From Elusimicrobiales bacterium (GTDB lineage Bacteria > Elusimicrobiota > Elusimicrobia > Elusimicrobiales > UBA9959), in NCBI GenBank assembly GCA_024681855.1, contig JAILAB010000049.1:1-57095 (forward strand): a stretch of 57,095 nucleotides of DNA, given 5' to 3'. Shown one piece after another: positions 16,095 through 26,353 of this stretch. Within the stretch, counting starts at the first letter, position 1; every line of letters starts with the position of its first letter. The notes beneath the pieces were generated by a model. That model did not search any database. It was not told where the DNA came from and saw nothing but the letters and a program-made list of their open reading frames with translations. The position numbers and the translations under genes are program-made.

Positions 16095-17978
16095 ATGCAC
16101 ATATCGGACAATATCATTAAGCCGGAAGAAATATTGCGCAAGCATTGGGGATATTCTTCTTTTCGCCCTTTGCAGCGCAATGTTATTGAGTCTGTTATGT
16201 CCGGACATGACGCAATGGCAATTCTGCCAACAGGAGGCGGCAAGAGCATTTGCTATCAGCTTCCGGCTTTTTATGCTCAGGGCCTTGTTATAGTTATTTC
16301 TCCGCTCATAGCTTTAATGGATGATCAGGTAGCATCAGCGCAGGAGGCAGGAATAATGGCTGCCGCGCTTCATTCCAATATGGGGGCAGCTGGCAAGAGC
16401 AATGTTAAGAGGCTTCTTGCTCTTGGCCGGCTTCAGCTTTTATATGTAAGCCCTGAGCGCCTGTTGGCTGGGGATTTAGATAAGAACATATTGAAAGATG
16501 TGTTTTTGTTTGCTGTTGACGAGGCTCATTGCGTTTCGCATTGGGGACATGAGTTTAGGCCAGAGTATCGCCGCCTTGCGGAGTGTTTCGCTAAATATCC
16601 GGCTGCGGTACGCCTTGCTCTTACTGCCACTGCTACTGCGCAAGTGCGCCGCGATATTTCCAGCCAGCTTGGCCTGCGCAATCCGGACTGCCATATCGGC
16701 TATCCTGACCGGCCCAATCTTATATACAGGGCATATCCATGCCAAGACAGGAACAGGCAGGTTCTTTCAGTGATACGCCGCCATGCCGGAGAAGGAGGCA
16801 TCGTCTATGCTCAAACGCGCAAAACTGTGGAGAAGCTGGCCTCCTTTTTGCAAGAGAAAGGCATATCCTGCGCGCCTTATCATGCCGGGATGCCTGCTTC
16901 AGAAAGGCATAAGTCACAGGAAGATTTTATAAAAGAAAAAATTGATGTGGTTGTGGCTACCATAGCTTTTGGCATGGGCATAGACAGGCCTAATGTCCGT
17001 TTTGTCATTCATGCCAATACTCCGCGCTCCCTTGAACATTATCAGCAGGAAAGCGGAAGGGCCGGCAGAGATGGCCTTCCTGCTGAATGCGTGCTGCTTT
17101 TTTCCGCTCAGGATTTGATAATGCATCGTTTCCTGGCTCAGGAAGAAGGTATATCTGGCGACAGAATGCTCGTATTGGAAAAACACCTAAAGGAGATTGG
17201 ACGCTATGCCATAAGCACAGTATGCCGCCATAAGCTGCTATGCGAATATTTTGGAGCATCTTATCCTCCGCATGGATATGCTGATAAGGACAAAGTCTGC
17301 GGAGCTTGCGACGTGTGCCTTGGCGAAGTTAATATGCTGCCTGAAGATGAAGCCAGGCTGGTATCAAAAAAAATATTAAGCGCAGTATGGCGGACAGAGG
17401 GCCGCTTTGGCATAGGCTATATAGTAAATCTTCTTTTAGGGAGAAATAATGAGCGAATAGCTTCTAATGGCCATGACAGGCTTAAGGTTTTCGGACTGCT
17501 AAAAGATTCAGGCGAAGCCGCCGTAAGGTATTGGATTGACCAGCTGATAGTGCAGGGCTTCATAAGGATTTCAGATGATCCGCAATATCCTCTTGCGCAT
17601 ATAACAGCTGAAGGAAAGGCCTTATGCCGCGATGAGAGATCTGTTTCTTTAGGGATACCGGCTGTTCCTGAAAAGAAGAAAACCAGACGCAAGGATAAGG
17701 CCCTTGAAAGAATGGGATATGATTCTCTTTCGCATGAACAGGAAGCAATGTTCATAAGGCTGCGCGCGTATCGCCGCATAATCGCTGATAAGATGAATGT
17801 GCCTCCATATATAATTTTGCATGACTCTGTTTTGGCAGAAATGGCAGTGCGGCAGCCTAAAAGTCTTGAAGACTTGCGGTATATAAGCGGAATGGGAGAA
17901 AAGAAAATTGAAAGGTATGGAGGGCTTTTTCTGGAGGTTATAGCAGGCCGCCCGGTAGAAGACATGGAGATTCCTTAA
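16095..17978 (+). CDS. recQ: ATP-dependent DNA helicase RecQ
   Basis: 3'-5' DNA helicase acting in recombination and fork repair. From the first ATG it has 627 residues; an in-frame TTG four codons earlier (16083) is possible, and neither has a clear ribosome site. Motifs in order: WGYSSFRPLQ (motif 0), GGGKSICYQLP (Walker A), DEAHCVSHWGHEFRPEY (DEAH plus the aromatic-rich loop), TATATAQVRRD, FGMGIDRPNVRFVIH and QESGRAGRDG (motif VI). The RQC zinc site follows with CRHKLLCEYFG and CGACDVC, then a winged-helix region, and an HRDC domain at about 545-620. All expected modules are present. It follows the nuclease-ATPase pair on the same strand. Confidence 0.95.
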   Translation: MHISDNIIKPEEILRKHWGYSSFRPLQRNVIESVMSGHDAMAILPTGGGKSICYQLPAFYAQGLVIVISPLIALMDDQVASAQEAGIMAAALHSNMGAAGKSNVKRLLALGRLQLLYVSPERLLAGDLDKNILKDVFLFAVDEAHCVSHWGHEFRPEYRRLAECFAKYPAAVRLALTATATAQVRRDISSQLGLRNPDCHIGYPDRPNLIYRAYPCQDRNRQVLSVIRRHAGEGGIVYAQTRKTVEKLASFLQEKGISCAPYHAGMPASERHKSQEDFIKEKIDVVVATIAFGMGIDRPNVRFVIHANTPRSLEHYQQESGRAGRDGLPAECVLLFSAQDLIMHRFLAQEEGISGDRMLVLEKHLKEIGRYAISTVCRHKLLCEYFGASYPPHGYADKDKVCGACDVCLGEVNMLPEDEARLVSKKILSAVWRTEGRFGIGYIVNLLLGRNNERIASNGHDRLKVFGLLKDSGEAAVRYWIDQLIVQGFIRISDDPQYPLAHITAEGKALCRDERSVSLGIPAVPEKKKTRRKDKALERMGYDSLSHEQEAMFIRLRAYRRIIADKMNVPPYIILHDSVLAEMAVRQPKSLEDLRYISGMGEKKIERYGGLFLEVIAGRPVEDMEIP

Positions 17979-18048
17979 TGATTTTGCTTTTCCATAACAT
18001 TAATTTATTTTGTTATTTTTATATGTCTGTCCGGCACATGGTGAGTTT

Positions 18049-21000
18049 ATGAGAAAATTCATTAATTTATTTCTTTTTATATTTTTCATGTTTGTTTCCA
18101 TGCCCTCTTTTGCGCAAGAAAGCATTTATTCTTTCCAGCAGCTGAAAGATGCCATATACAATGGCGGAAACATGGCATTAATGAATGATATATATTATGA
18201 AGGCTTAGAGCCTGTTTCCGTTTCTTCTGAAATTGCTCTAAATGGCGGAGGATATGCCCTAAACGGCTCTGATATTGGAATAAATATTGTTTTCAGGGAA
18301 AATTCGTCCAAATACATATCAGAGTTATCTGTTTTGAGATCCTCTGCTGTTTTCGGCGGTGCATTCCGCAATGAAGCATTATCATCGCTTTCTGTAGCAA
18401 ATTCAACATTTACCCATAATGTCTCTTTTGGCAATATTACGGCTTCAGGCGGCGCAGTTTATAATTCAGGCATAATTGATATTTCAAATTCTTATTTTGG
18501 ACACAATTCCTCAGCTGATTATTTTTATACGGATTATCTTTCCGGCGGCGCATTTGAGAATATAATGGGCACAGCCGCAATAACATCTTCAATGTTTGAA
18601 GGAAATTATTCCGCCAATATTGGCGGCGCAATCGGGAATGCAGGATCGCTGTCAATATCCGGCTCAGAATTTACAGATAATTACGCAAATGTCTCTGGCG
18701 GAGCAATATATAATGACTATGAAGGAAAAATTTATTTTTATGGGAATAATTATTTCTCAGGCAATGAGGCAGCCGAAGGCAAAGACATATTCAATAACGG
18801 AAGCATTTTTTTCTCTTCTGGCACTAATATTTTGCATGGAGGCATAGAAGGGGCTGGGCAAACTGTAATAGAAAGCGGAGAGCTTATAATGCCTGGCTCT
18901 GTTTTTGTACAAAATGAGCTTGTAATAAATGATGGCAGTTTTTATGTGTCAGCTGACAGCTTTTCAGTCTCAGGGACTGCATTTAATGACGGGCTTATAA
19001 CATTTTCTACGGGAACATTTGCCTCATTATCAGCTAATTTTGAAGGCTCTGGCAAAATAAAAATAAGCACTGGATCTATTGCGGAAGGATATTCCGTAAG
19101 CCAAGGCAATCTGGAAATTATTGGAGAAAATATTCGCTTTGAGAATAAAGGCATCCTTTATGCGGGTCTTGCGCTGGAAAGCGGCTCTTCATTTGCTTAT
19201 GATTCGGAAAATATGACGGATATTTCAGGAGGAGAGCTTAATCTTTCTGGCATTTCATCAAGCTCGGGCAGCATTGCTCAGAATCTTATTACGGTAGCTG
19301 CTGACTCTGTTTTTAATAACTATGGCGATGCTTTTGCCTCAGTTTTCATAAATACCGGCACTGTTTCCGGCGGCAATATTTCCGTAAGCTCCATGTTTGT
19401 AAATTCCGGGGAAATTTATGGCAGCACTATTGCCATAAATCAAGGCGCCTTTTTCCGCGCAGAAAGCGGAAGCTCAATAAATGCTTATGTTGAGAATGCC
19501 GGAATATCATTAATAATGGCTGGAGAAATGCCAATAAGCCTGGCTGGAGACATACATTCGGATGAAAACGGCACAATATATGTTTTAGGCACAAATGCTC
19601 CTGAAAACATTCCCGTTTCAGAAAGAATTGCCTCTCTGTATGGCAGCTTTACAAATCAGGCAGTGATTGTTTCATCTGCCGCGCTTAGAATAAATAGCGG
19701 GGGGCGGTTTAATAATTCATCTTTGGAACTTGCGGAAGGCGGCACTCTTTTGCTGCGGGATGGTGCAGTGTCCGTATTCAATTTATCCGGTCTTGATATT
19801 TCCGGAAATGCTTACATAGATTTTGATGCCTCTTTTGTTTCCGGCTCTGCTGAGTCAGATAAGCTGTCTGTTTCAGGCATGGCAGGGGGCAATGGCATTC
19901 TTAACCTCGGAACAGTGAACATAATTTCAGATGACTGGATGGAAGTATCCTCTCTAACATCGTTTAGGCTGATAGAGGCAGCTGGGGGCCTTGATGGGCT
20001 GAATATAGCGGAAGCTTCCGCAGCAGCTTCATTCGGAGAATACCGCCTTTCTCAGGATCAGTCAGATCATGGCATAATCAATGTAATTAAAACAGGCACT
20101 GGCAAAACTCTTGCGGAAGCTTTTTCTTCAGAAGCCATAGATTCATATTCAATGTCCAGCGATGTTGCGCTGGGGGAAACTCTTTCTTTGGCTGGGGAGG
20201 AAAGAAATCTGACTGTGCACGGAAATTCCTATTCTATAGACGGAAGCAGTTTTTCAGCTATTTCCGTTGGCCTAAAGCAGAGCCTTAGCTTTAAAGAAAT
20301 AGGGGAGATTAAAAACTTCAATACTTATTCAGAAGAAGGAGCAGCCGGTTTTCTTATTAATGAGGGAAACGCTTATATCTCTTCGGCAACAATAAGGAAT
20401 AATAATAATGCCTTGTATGGCGGCGGTGCTATTTACAATACTGATAGCGGCATTCTTTTTCTTGAAGAAGTTTCTTTTTCAGACAATTACAGCAATTCGG
20501 CTTTATCTGACATATACAATAATGGACAAATGTATGTTAGCAGCGTTTCATTTAGCGGCGGAGTTCAGGGCAGCGGAAGCATTGAATTTATGGCAGGAGA
20601 TTCGCTGCTAAGCGATGAAGGGATGATAAGCCAAAATGCCATAAGCATTGGGCTTGATGCTTCCTTAACCGCTGGAGCAGGAAATATTGCAGCGTTATCC
20701 ATAATGAATGACGGCATTCTGAACCTTAGCAATGGAAATGGCATGATTGAAGGAGACAGGATTCTTGTCTCTTCAATTACAGGAACTGGAACGCTAAATG
20801 TTTTGGATACTATTGAAAGCGGTGCTTCAATAAGCCAAGGGACAATAGTTATTCCTGAACACAAAACATTAACGGCAAATGCTGAAATAAGCGCATTCAT
20901 AAATAATAACGGTACTCTTGTTTATAGATCCGGACTGTTGCCAGATGACACCTCCATAATAGGTTCAGGCAGGCTGCGCATATCAGGAGAAACGGAAAAT

Positions 21001-23073
21001 AAATCATATATTGAGCAGGGCAGCCTGAGCATTAATGAAAATGCATCATTGGAATCTGATGCCTCTATCCTTAACATTTCGGACGGAATAGTTAATAATG
21101 GCATCCTAATCTTTACTGGAGGAATTAATGTGAATGCCATAAGCGGAACTTATGGCATTCTTAAAACATCTGGCACTCTTATAAACCATAATTCCATATC
21201 TCAGGCAAGAATGGAAAACAGCGGAGTATTCATCAGCACGGCAGAACTTTCTTTTGATGAAGCGATAAATAAAGGCGTTATTTCAATAAGCAGTTCTGTG
21301 TTTACCATTTCTCCAGTATATGAAAATACATTTAGCCTTCCTTCAGGTTCAAGTTTAATTCTTAACGGTGATTCAATTTTTAATAAGACGACCGGATCAA
21401 TAGCTGTGTCTGAAGGCATGCTTATGCTTGAGGATTCCGCGAGAATAAATGCTGCTAGCATAAGCATAGGCGGAGGAACAGCTGTTTTTTCTGGAAACTC
21501 AAATATTTCATCCTCCGGGCAGGTTTCAATAAGCGGAGGACATGTGTATTTATCAGGCAATTCTTATATTTCTGCTGTCAATGGCCTTGCCATTAGCGGC
21601 GGAACTCTTTATTCATCTGACAGCCCTAGAATTTCCTCGTTTGGCATAACAGGCGGTAAGATAAAAATGTCTTCAGCTCTTACTGTTGATGGCAATGTTC
21701 AAATACATGGCGGAAGCACTATAGAAAGCGATATTTTTTCAGCAGAGGAATATGGAAAACTGGAAGCTCCGTCTGTTGAAATTTCCGGCAGCGGCACTGT
21801 TCTTTCCGCAGTTGTGCATAATGATTTCTTAGCTAGGGGCGAGAGTGTCAGTCTGGATATCATTAAGTCAGACTCGGCATTAAACGGCTCATTCGCCAGG
21901 CTTAGAGCTTCCACCGGCTATGAGTTGTCTGCTATTGGAGATGGCACATATAATCTTACCTATCTTGCTTCTGTAGATAAGTTTGTGAGGCAGGCTGGCG
22001 GAAATGATAATAATGTTAGGGCAGGGGATGCATGGTTTTTCTATTCCCCTGAAGAAGGAAGCGCTGGCGCAGCGTCTAAGGCTAAGCTGGATGCCGCATA
22101 TTTGGACTCACCGGCCGATTATGTGAATATGCTTACTGCTATGGCGCCAGAAAGCTCCCCGGCAAATGCCGCTGTGGCAGGAGAAATAAACCGTTCAATA
22201 TATGGATCTTTGTCATCACGCCTTGCCTCGCTTGAAGGCATGGCTTCCGGAGATGTGTTCTCAAATTCAGGAGTATGGGGAAATATGCTTTATTCCAGAA
22301 ATGAGTTCACCAGGGGGCTTGGATATGATGCCGATACTTTTGGCGCGGCCATAGGAGCGGATTCGGAATTTTTTGACGGGCTTGCCAGAGCCGGCATAGG
22401 ATATTCATATGCTTCTACGGCATTAGATTCTATGTTCCGGGATACTGACATAAAAACAAATACATTTTTCCTTTACGGACAGTATGTGTCAGAATATTTT
22501 TCATATCGCGGTATGATAAGCTATGGAAAAAGTTCCTATGTGGAAACAGTAAATGCCGGGCTTGTTTCAGGCATAAATGAATATGATTCCGGAACGATAG
22601 GCATATCAGCTATTGCTGAATACTGCCCTGAGTACATGGATCTCGGCAATTATGAATGGGTGAAATCATTTTCTCCTTTGGCGGGATTCCGATTTTCTTC
22701 CTTTGACAGGGGAGCTTATCATGACAGTTTTGGCCAGGAAACAGGCTCCTACTCTTATTCCCTGCTTACTGCCATTCTGGGTTTATCATGGAAAGAAAAT
22801 TATTATGTTTCCGGGAATGTGTTCCGTCCGGAATTTAATGCAGGATTTTCTTTTGACATAAATGAGCCTTCTAATTCCGTAAATGTCTCACTGCCCGGCG
22901 GCCCTTCCTATGATATTTATATGGATAAGCTTCCAAGGGCTTCTTTTGAGCTGGGCGGAACGGCTGCCGTAATAACGGAAAACGGCAGCGAGATTGGCTT
23001 GTCTTATACTGGCAGTTTCCGCTCATCGCATTCTTCACATGCAATAATGTTAAGCGGCAAAATGCGTTTTTAA
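18049..23073 (+). CDS. Pmp-like autotransporter (type V secretion)
   Basis: Surface protein of 1674 residues. A signal peptide (about 1-23, ending SMPSFAQ) leads into a very long Gly/Ser/Asn-rich passenger predicted to be a right-handed beta-helix. The C-terminal 265 or so residues, from SGVWGNMLYSRNEF to the final MRF, form an autotransporter barrel ending in Phe as required for BAM insertion. The passenger has repeated GGA(I/V/F)xN and FxxN motifs, the hallmark of chlamydial polymorphic membrane proteins, clustered in two places (about 105-235 and about 770-830). The two clusters start two long blocks that look like a tandem duplication. Likely role is adhesion or surface display; no enzyme motif is seen. 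The ATG at 18049 has GGTGAG upstream; the open frame begins 13 codons earlier. Confidence 0.9.
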   Translation: MRKFINLFLFIFFMFVSMPSFAQESIYSFQQLKDAIYNGGNMALMNDIYYEGLEPVSVSSEIALNGGGYALNGSDIGINIVFRENSSKYISELSVLRSSAVFGGAFRNEALSSLSVANSTFTHNVSFGNITASGGAVYNSGIIDISNSYFGHNSSADYFYTDYLSGGAFENIMGTAAITSSMFEGNYSANIGGAIGNAGSLSISGSEFTDNYANVSGGAIYNDYEGKIYFYGNNYFSGNEAAEGKDIFNNGSIFFSSGTNILHGGIEGAGQTVIESGELIMPGSVFVQNELVINDGSFYVSADSFSVSGTAFNDGLITFSTGTFASLSANFEGSGKIKISTGSIAEGYSVSQGNLEIIGENIRFENKGILYAGLALESGSSFAYDSENMTDISGGELNLSGISSSSGSIAQNLITVAADSVFNNYGDAFASVFINTGTVSGGNISVSSMFVNSGEIYGSTIAINQGAFFRAESGSSINAYVENAGISLIMAGEMPISLAGDIHSDENGTIYVLGTNAPENIPVSERIASLYGSFTNQAVIVSSAALRINSGGRFNNSSLELAEGGTLLLRDGAVSVFNLSGLDISGNAYIDFDASFVSGSAESDKLSVSGMAGGNGILNLGTVNIISDDWMEVSSLTSFRLIEAAGGLDGLNIAEASAAASFGEYRLSQDQSDHGIINVIKTGTGKTLAEAFSSEAIDSYSMSSDVALGETLSLAGEERNLTVHGNSYSIDGSSFSAISVGLKQSLSFKEIGEIKNFNTYSEEGAAGFLINEGNAYISSATIRNNNNALYGGGAIYNTDSGILFLEEVSFSDNYSNSALSDIYNNGQMYVSSVSFSGGVQGSGSIEFMAGDSLLSDEGMISQNAISIGLDASLTAGAGNIAALSIMNDGILNLSNGNGMIEGDRILVSSITGTGTLNVLDTIESGASISQGTIVIPEHKTLTANAEISAFINNNGTLVYRSGLLPDDTSIIGSGRLRISGETENKSYIEQGSLSINENASLESDASILNISDGIVNNGILIFTGGINVNAISGTYGILKTSGTLINHNSISQARMENSGVFISTAELSFDEAINKGVISISSSVFTISPVYENTFSLPSGSSLILNGDSIFNKTTGSIAVSEGMLMLEDSARINAASISIGGGTAVFSGNSNISSSGQVSISGGHVYLSGNSYISAVNGLAISGGTLYSSDSPRISSFGITGGKIKMSSALTVDGNVQIHGGSTIESDIFSAEEYGKLEAPSVEISGSGTVLSAVVHNDFLARGESVSLDIIKSDSALNGSFARLRASTGYELSAIGDGTYNLTYLASVDKFVRQAGGNDNNVRAGDAWFFYSPEEGSAGAASKAKLDAAYLDSPADYVNMLTAMAPESSPANAAVAGEINRSIYGSLSSRLASLEGMASGDVFSNSGVWGNMLYSRNEFTRGLGYDADTFGAAIGADSEFFDGLARAGIGYSYASTALDSMFRDTDIKTNTFFLYGQYVSEYFSYRGMISYGKSSYVETVNAGLVSGINEYDSGTIGISAIAEYCPEYMDLGNYEWVKSFSPLAGFRFSSFDRGAYHDSFGQETGSYSYSLLTAILGLSWKENYYVSGNVFRPEFNAGFSFDINEPSNSVNVSLPGGPSYDIYMDKLPRASFELGGTAAVITENGSEIGLSYTGSFRSSHSSHAIMLSGKMRF

Positions 23074-23091
23074 TGAAAGCTCAATCATATC

Positions 23092-26000
23092 ATGGAAAAA
23101 AAACTTTCATCGGGAAATGTTCTTAATCCGTCCATCAGCTTTCCGCATGCCCTTCTTATAAGCGCATCGGCAGGTTCTGGAAAAACCTATGCGCTTGCGC
23201 AGCGCTATTCCATGTTCCTTTTGTCTTCGGAAACGCTGGCTTCAGCGCCTAAGAGGCCTGAAAACATTATTGCTGTTACATTTACTAACAATGCGGCCAA
23301 AGAAATGAAGCAGCGCATTCTGAAATACCTGAAAGAGCTTGCTGTTGGGAAAAACAGAGATGAAAATAAAATATGTTTGGCCTTGGGCATATCGCCTGCT
23401 GAAGCTAAAATCCGTGCTAAAAGCTGCGTCATGCGTCTGCTGGATTCTTATTCTGATTTTCAGGTTTATACCATAGACAGTTTTTTCTCGGGAATTTTCC
23501 GTCTTTCAGCTGCTGAACTTAATTATTCCCCTGACATAGAGACGGTTTTCTCTATGGACAGCATCGTTTCAAGCGGAATTGAATCCATAGCTTCAATGGC
23601 CGGCAAGCCTGGCATATTCAATGAAAGGGTGGCGGATGCTTTTCTGAGCAGGCTGCCGCGCGGAAAATCTTTTATATGGAATCCTGTTGCCAGGATGAAA
23701 GATGTTTTTTCAAAAATGATGAAAATGGAGGCTTCTCTTTCCTATGAGATGAAACTTCCTGATAATGAGAATAGCGTTTCCGCCAGAAAGGCTTTTGATG
23801 ATTTCAAAAAAGAATATGAACGCATTATTGCTGGCATTCCTAAAGAATTAATACGTAAGAATATTTCTGATCCTGAATTAATAAAAGACATTAGTTACCT
23901 TCTTAAAAATTATCCTGGCAAATGTTCTTTTTTTAACGGCAACAAGAAAAATAAAATACAAAAAGAAATACCTTGCTGGGAGAGACTCAAGGCCAGGGCT
24001 GATATGGCGGCTGCATTGGCAACGGAAGCTTATTCATTCTCTTATTATAATGCTTATTCCGTTCTTTATGAGGCTTTCCGTGCAAAAACGGAAATAATAA
24101 AGAGAAATCTTACAAATTCGATTCCTCTTTCTGACATATCAAAGAGTCTGGCGGAATACATTAATTCAAGCACTGTGCCGGAGATATACTATAATCTTGG
24201 CAGCCGCCTTAATCATTTCATGATAGATGAATTTCAAGACACTAACCGCCTGCAGTGGAATGTCATGCTGCCGCTTATTGAAGAGGCTCTTTCCGGCAGG
24301 GGATCTCTGTTCATGGTGGGGGATATAAAGCAGGCTATTTACCGTTTCCGCAATGCGGATTATAAGATAATGGCTTCCATGATGAGCGATGCTGGCAAAA
24401 ATTATTCCGGCCTGGAGACTAGAATGCTGGCTAATGGCATTGAATGCGAAAATCTGCCGGATAACCATCGCAGCGGCGGCATAATAACTTCTTATGTGGA
24501 AAGGCTGTTTAAATTCAATCTCCCGCTGCTGTTTAAACATTATGGCCTTGAAGACAGAACCGGGCTTACTTCTTATGAGCAGCGCCCTCTTCCAGAGGCT
24601 GAATCAAAAGGATATGTCCGCTGTGATATAATTGAAAAAAATCCTAGAGCGGAAGATTCGGAAGGAAATGCTAAGCCTGTATATGCGGAAAAACTGATAA
24701 ATTATGTGAAATCAGCAAGCCTCCGCTGGCCTTATAGGGATATTGCGGTGCTGGCGCATAAGAATGAAGATGTGAAAAAAATCGTAGGATTGCTGTCAGC
24801 CGCAGGCATTCCTGCGGCATCTTTCAGTTCTTTGGATATACGCAGCCGCCCTATAATATCTGAAATTTTTGCCCTGCTGAAATTTTTGGATAATCCTGCT
24901 GATGACATTTCTTTCTTTAATTTCTTAAAAGGCTCCGTTTTTCAAAAGAATTCGCTTATGGAGTCTTCATCCATTGCGGAATTAATTCTTGAACAAGAAA
25001 ATAAGTCAATTCATTATAGGCCAAAGCCATTATATGCTGTTTTCCGAGACGCCAGGAAAGATTTATGGGAAAGGTTTTTTGATCCTCTTTTTAAGAAAAG
25101 CGGATACTTGCCATTATATGAGCTGACTGGTCTTGTATATGAAACTTTTAATCTGTTCAGCCTGTTTGGCGAAGAGCATTCTGCCCTTGTAAAATTTTTG
25201 GAGGTTGTATCAGATTCTTCTTCAAAGGGGATGAATGATTTAGGAAATTTTCTGGATTATGCTTTTTTAGCCTCAGGAAAAAATGCTGATGAAGATTCAA
25301 AAACACAGTTTTCCATAAGCCTTCCGGAGACAATGGATGCTGTTCAGGTGATGACCTGGCATAAGTCAAAAGGCCTGGGCTATCCTGTTGTAATAAATAT
25401 TCTTGACAATGCGGATAGCCGAAAGGATAGTATCTATTTCTTCTATGATGATTCCAAAGGCTGCGCTTTCCCATTTTATAGCACTCAGCCCATGCAGAAT
25501 ATTTCTCCTCTCCTTAATAAACTAAAAAAAGAAGAAGATATTGAAGAACTTATGCAGAGCCTTAATGTTTTTTATGTTGTCTGCACAAGGGCAAAAGAAG
25601 AGCTTTATAATATTGTTCTGCGCAAGCCGTTGCCTAAAAATAATAAAAAGGAAGAAAAGGACTTAGATCTTCCTGATCCTTTAGACATTTTTGAGGAGTA
25701 TGAGGCTGGCGCTGTAAGCTCGGAGAAAAGCATAAAAGAACGGAATAAAGGCAAAGACTCGGAGGAGGCAGCATGTCTTATGGATGTTAAAAGCAGGCCC
25801 GCAGGAGAAATTTTGCTTAATGAGTCTCCTGCTTCTCTGCCCGAAAGCAATTACAGCCAGCGCTTGCGCGGGGAACTTCTGCATGCGGTAATATCCGCAT
25901 ATAATCCTAATGGCAGCAATTTGAGGTCAGAGCTGGATAAGCTTTATGAGAAATTTCGCGGTTTTTTTGGTCCGGAAGAAGAGTTTTCCAAAGAAGAAGA

Positions 26001-26325
26001 CATATCTCTTATTGAAAAATTTCTTAAAGATCCTGCCGTAAAGCCTTTTTTTGATTTATCATCTGGCACTGTTGAATGTGAAAGCGAATATCTGGACCAG
26101 GAGGGCGGACTTATACGCATAGACAGGGCAGTAAAAGGCCCGCATGGAATTATGGTTGTAGATTTTAAGACTGGCAATGAGCATGGGGAAAAGTATAAAA
26201 AGCAGTTAAGGCATTATATGCGCGCTCTTTCCCAGGCTCATGGGCTTCCCGTCAGGGGCTTCTTAGCATACTTAAGCCCTGTTAAGGTTGAAGAGGTTTT
26301 TGACTGCGGTAAAGCCGATATTTAA
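23092..26325 (+). CDS. AddA/RecB-like UvrD helicase with PD-(D/E)XK nuclease
   Basis: Helicase-nuclease of 1077 residues for processing double-strand breaks. The Walker A is in SASAGSGKTYALAQR (K31), followed by VTFTNNAAKEMKQRI (motif Ia), MIDEFQDTNRLQW (Walker B), VGDIKQAIYRFRNAD (motif III), VMTWHKSKGLGYPVV (motif V) and VVCTRAKEELY (motif VI). The C-terminal quarter has the AddA-type nuclease: a GELLHAVI helix, D in IRIDRAV, and VVDFKTGNEH with the D-x-K pair. No AddB-like gene with a second nuclease and Fe-S cysteines is next to it in this window. It starts 18 nt after the autotransporter with a poor ribosome site. Strictly it could be RecB-like; the nuclease spacing favours AddA. Confidence 0.88.
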   Translation: MEKKLSSGNVLNPSISFPHALLISASAGSGKTYALAQRYSMFLLSSETLASAPKRPENIIAVTFTNNAAKEMKQRILKYLKELAVGKNRDENKICLALGISPAEAKIRAKSCVMRLLDSYSDFQVYTIDSFFSGIFRLSAAELNYSPDIETVFSMDSIVSSGIESIASMAGKPGIFNERVADAFLSRLPRGKSFIWNPVARMKDVFSKMMKMEASLSYEMKLPDNENSVSARKAFDDFKKEYERIIAGIPKELIRKNISDPELIKDISYLLKNYPGKCSFFNGNKKNKIQKEIPCWERLKARADMAAALATEAYSFSYYNAYSVLYEAFRAKTEIIKRNLTNSIPLSDISKSLAEYINSSTVPEIYYNLGSRLNHFMIDEFQDTNRLQWNVMLPLIEEALSGRGSLFMVGDIKQAIYRFRNADYKIMASMMSDAGKNYSGLETRMLANGIECENLPDNHRSGGIITSYVERLFKFNLPLLFKHYGLEDRTGLTSYEQRPLPEAESKGYVRCDIIEKNPRAEDSEGNAKPVYAEKLINYVKSASLRWPYRDIAVLAHKNEDVKKIVGLLSAAGIPAASFSSLDIRSRPIISEIFALLKFLDNPADDISFFNFLKGSVFQKNSLMESSSIAELILEQENKSIHYRPKPLYAVFRDARKDLWERFFDPLFKKSGYLPLYELTGLVYETFNLFSLFGEEHSALVKFLEVVSDSSSKGMNDLGNFLDYAFLASGKNADEDSKTQFSISLPETMDAVQVMTWHKSKGLGYPVVINILDNADSRKDSIYFFYDDSKGCAFPFYSTQPMQNISPLLNKLKKEEDIEELMQSLNVFYVVCTRAKEELYNIVLRKPLPKNNKKEEKDLDLPDPLDIFEEYEAGAVSSEKSIKERNKGKDSEEAACLMDVKSRPAGEILLNESPASLPESNYSQRLRGELLHAVISAYNPNGSNLRSELDKLYEKFRGFFGPEEEFSKEEDISLIEKFLKDPAVKPFFDLSSGTVECESEYLDQEGGLIRIDRAVKGPHGIMVVDFKTGNEHGEKYKKQLRHYMRALSQAHGLPVRGFLAYLSPVKVEEVFDCGKADI

Positions 26326-26353
26326 TAGACATAAAGTTTGGCAGAGGAAATAA

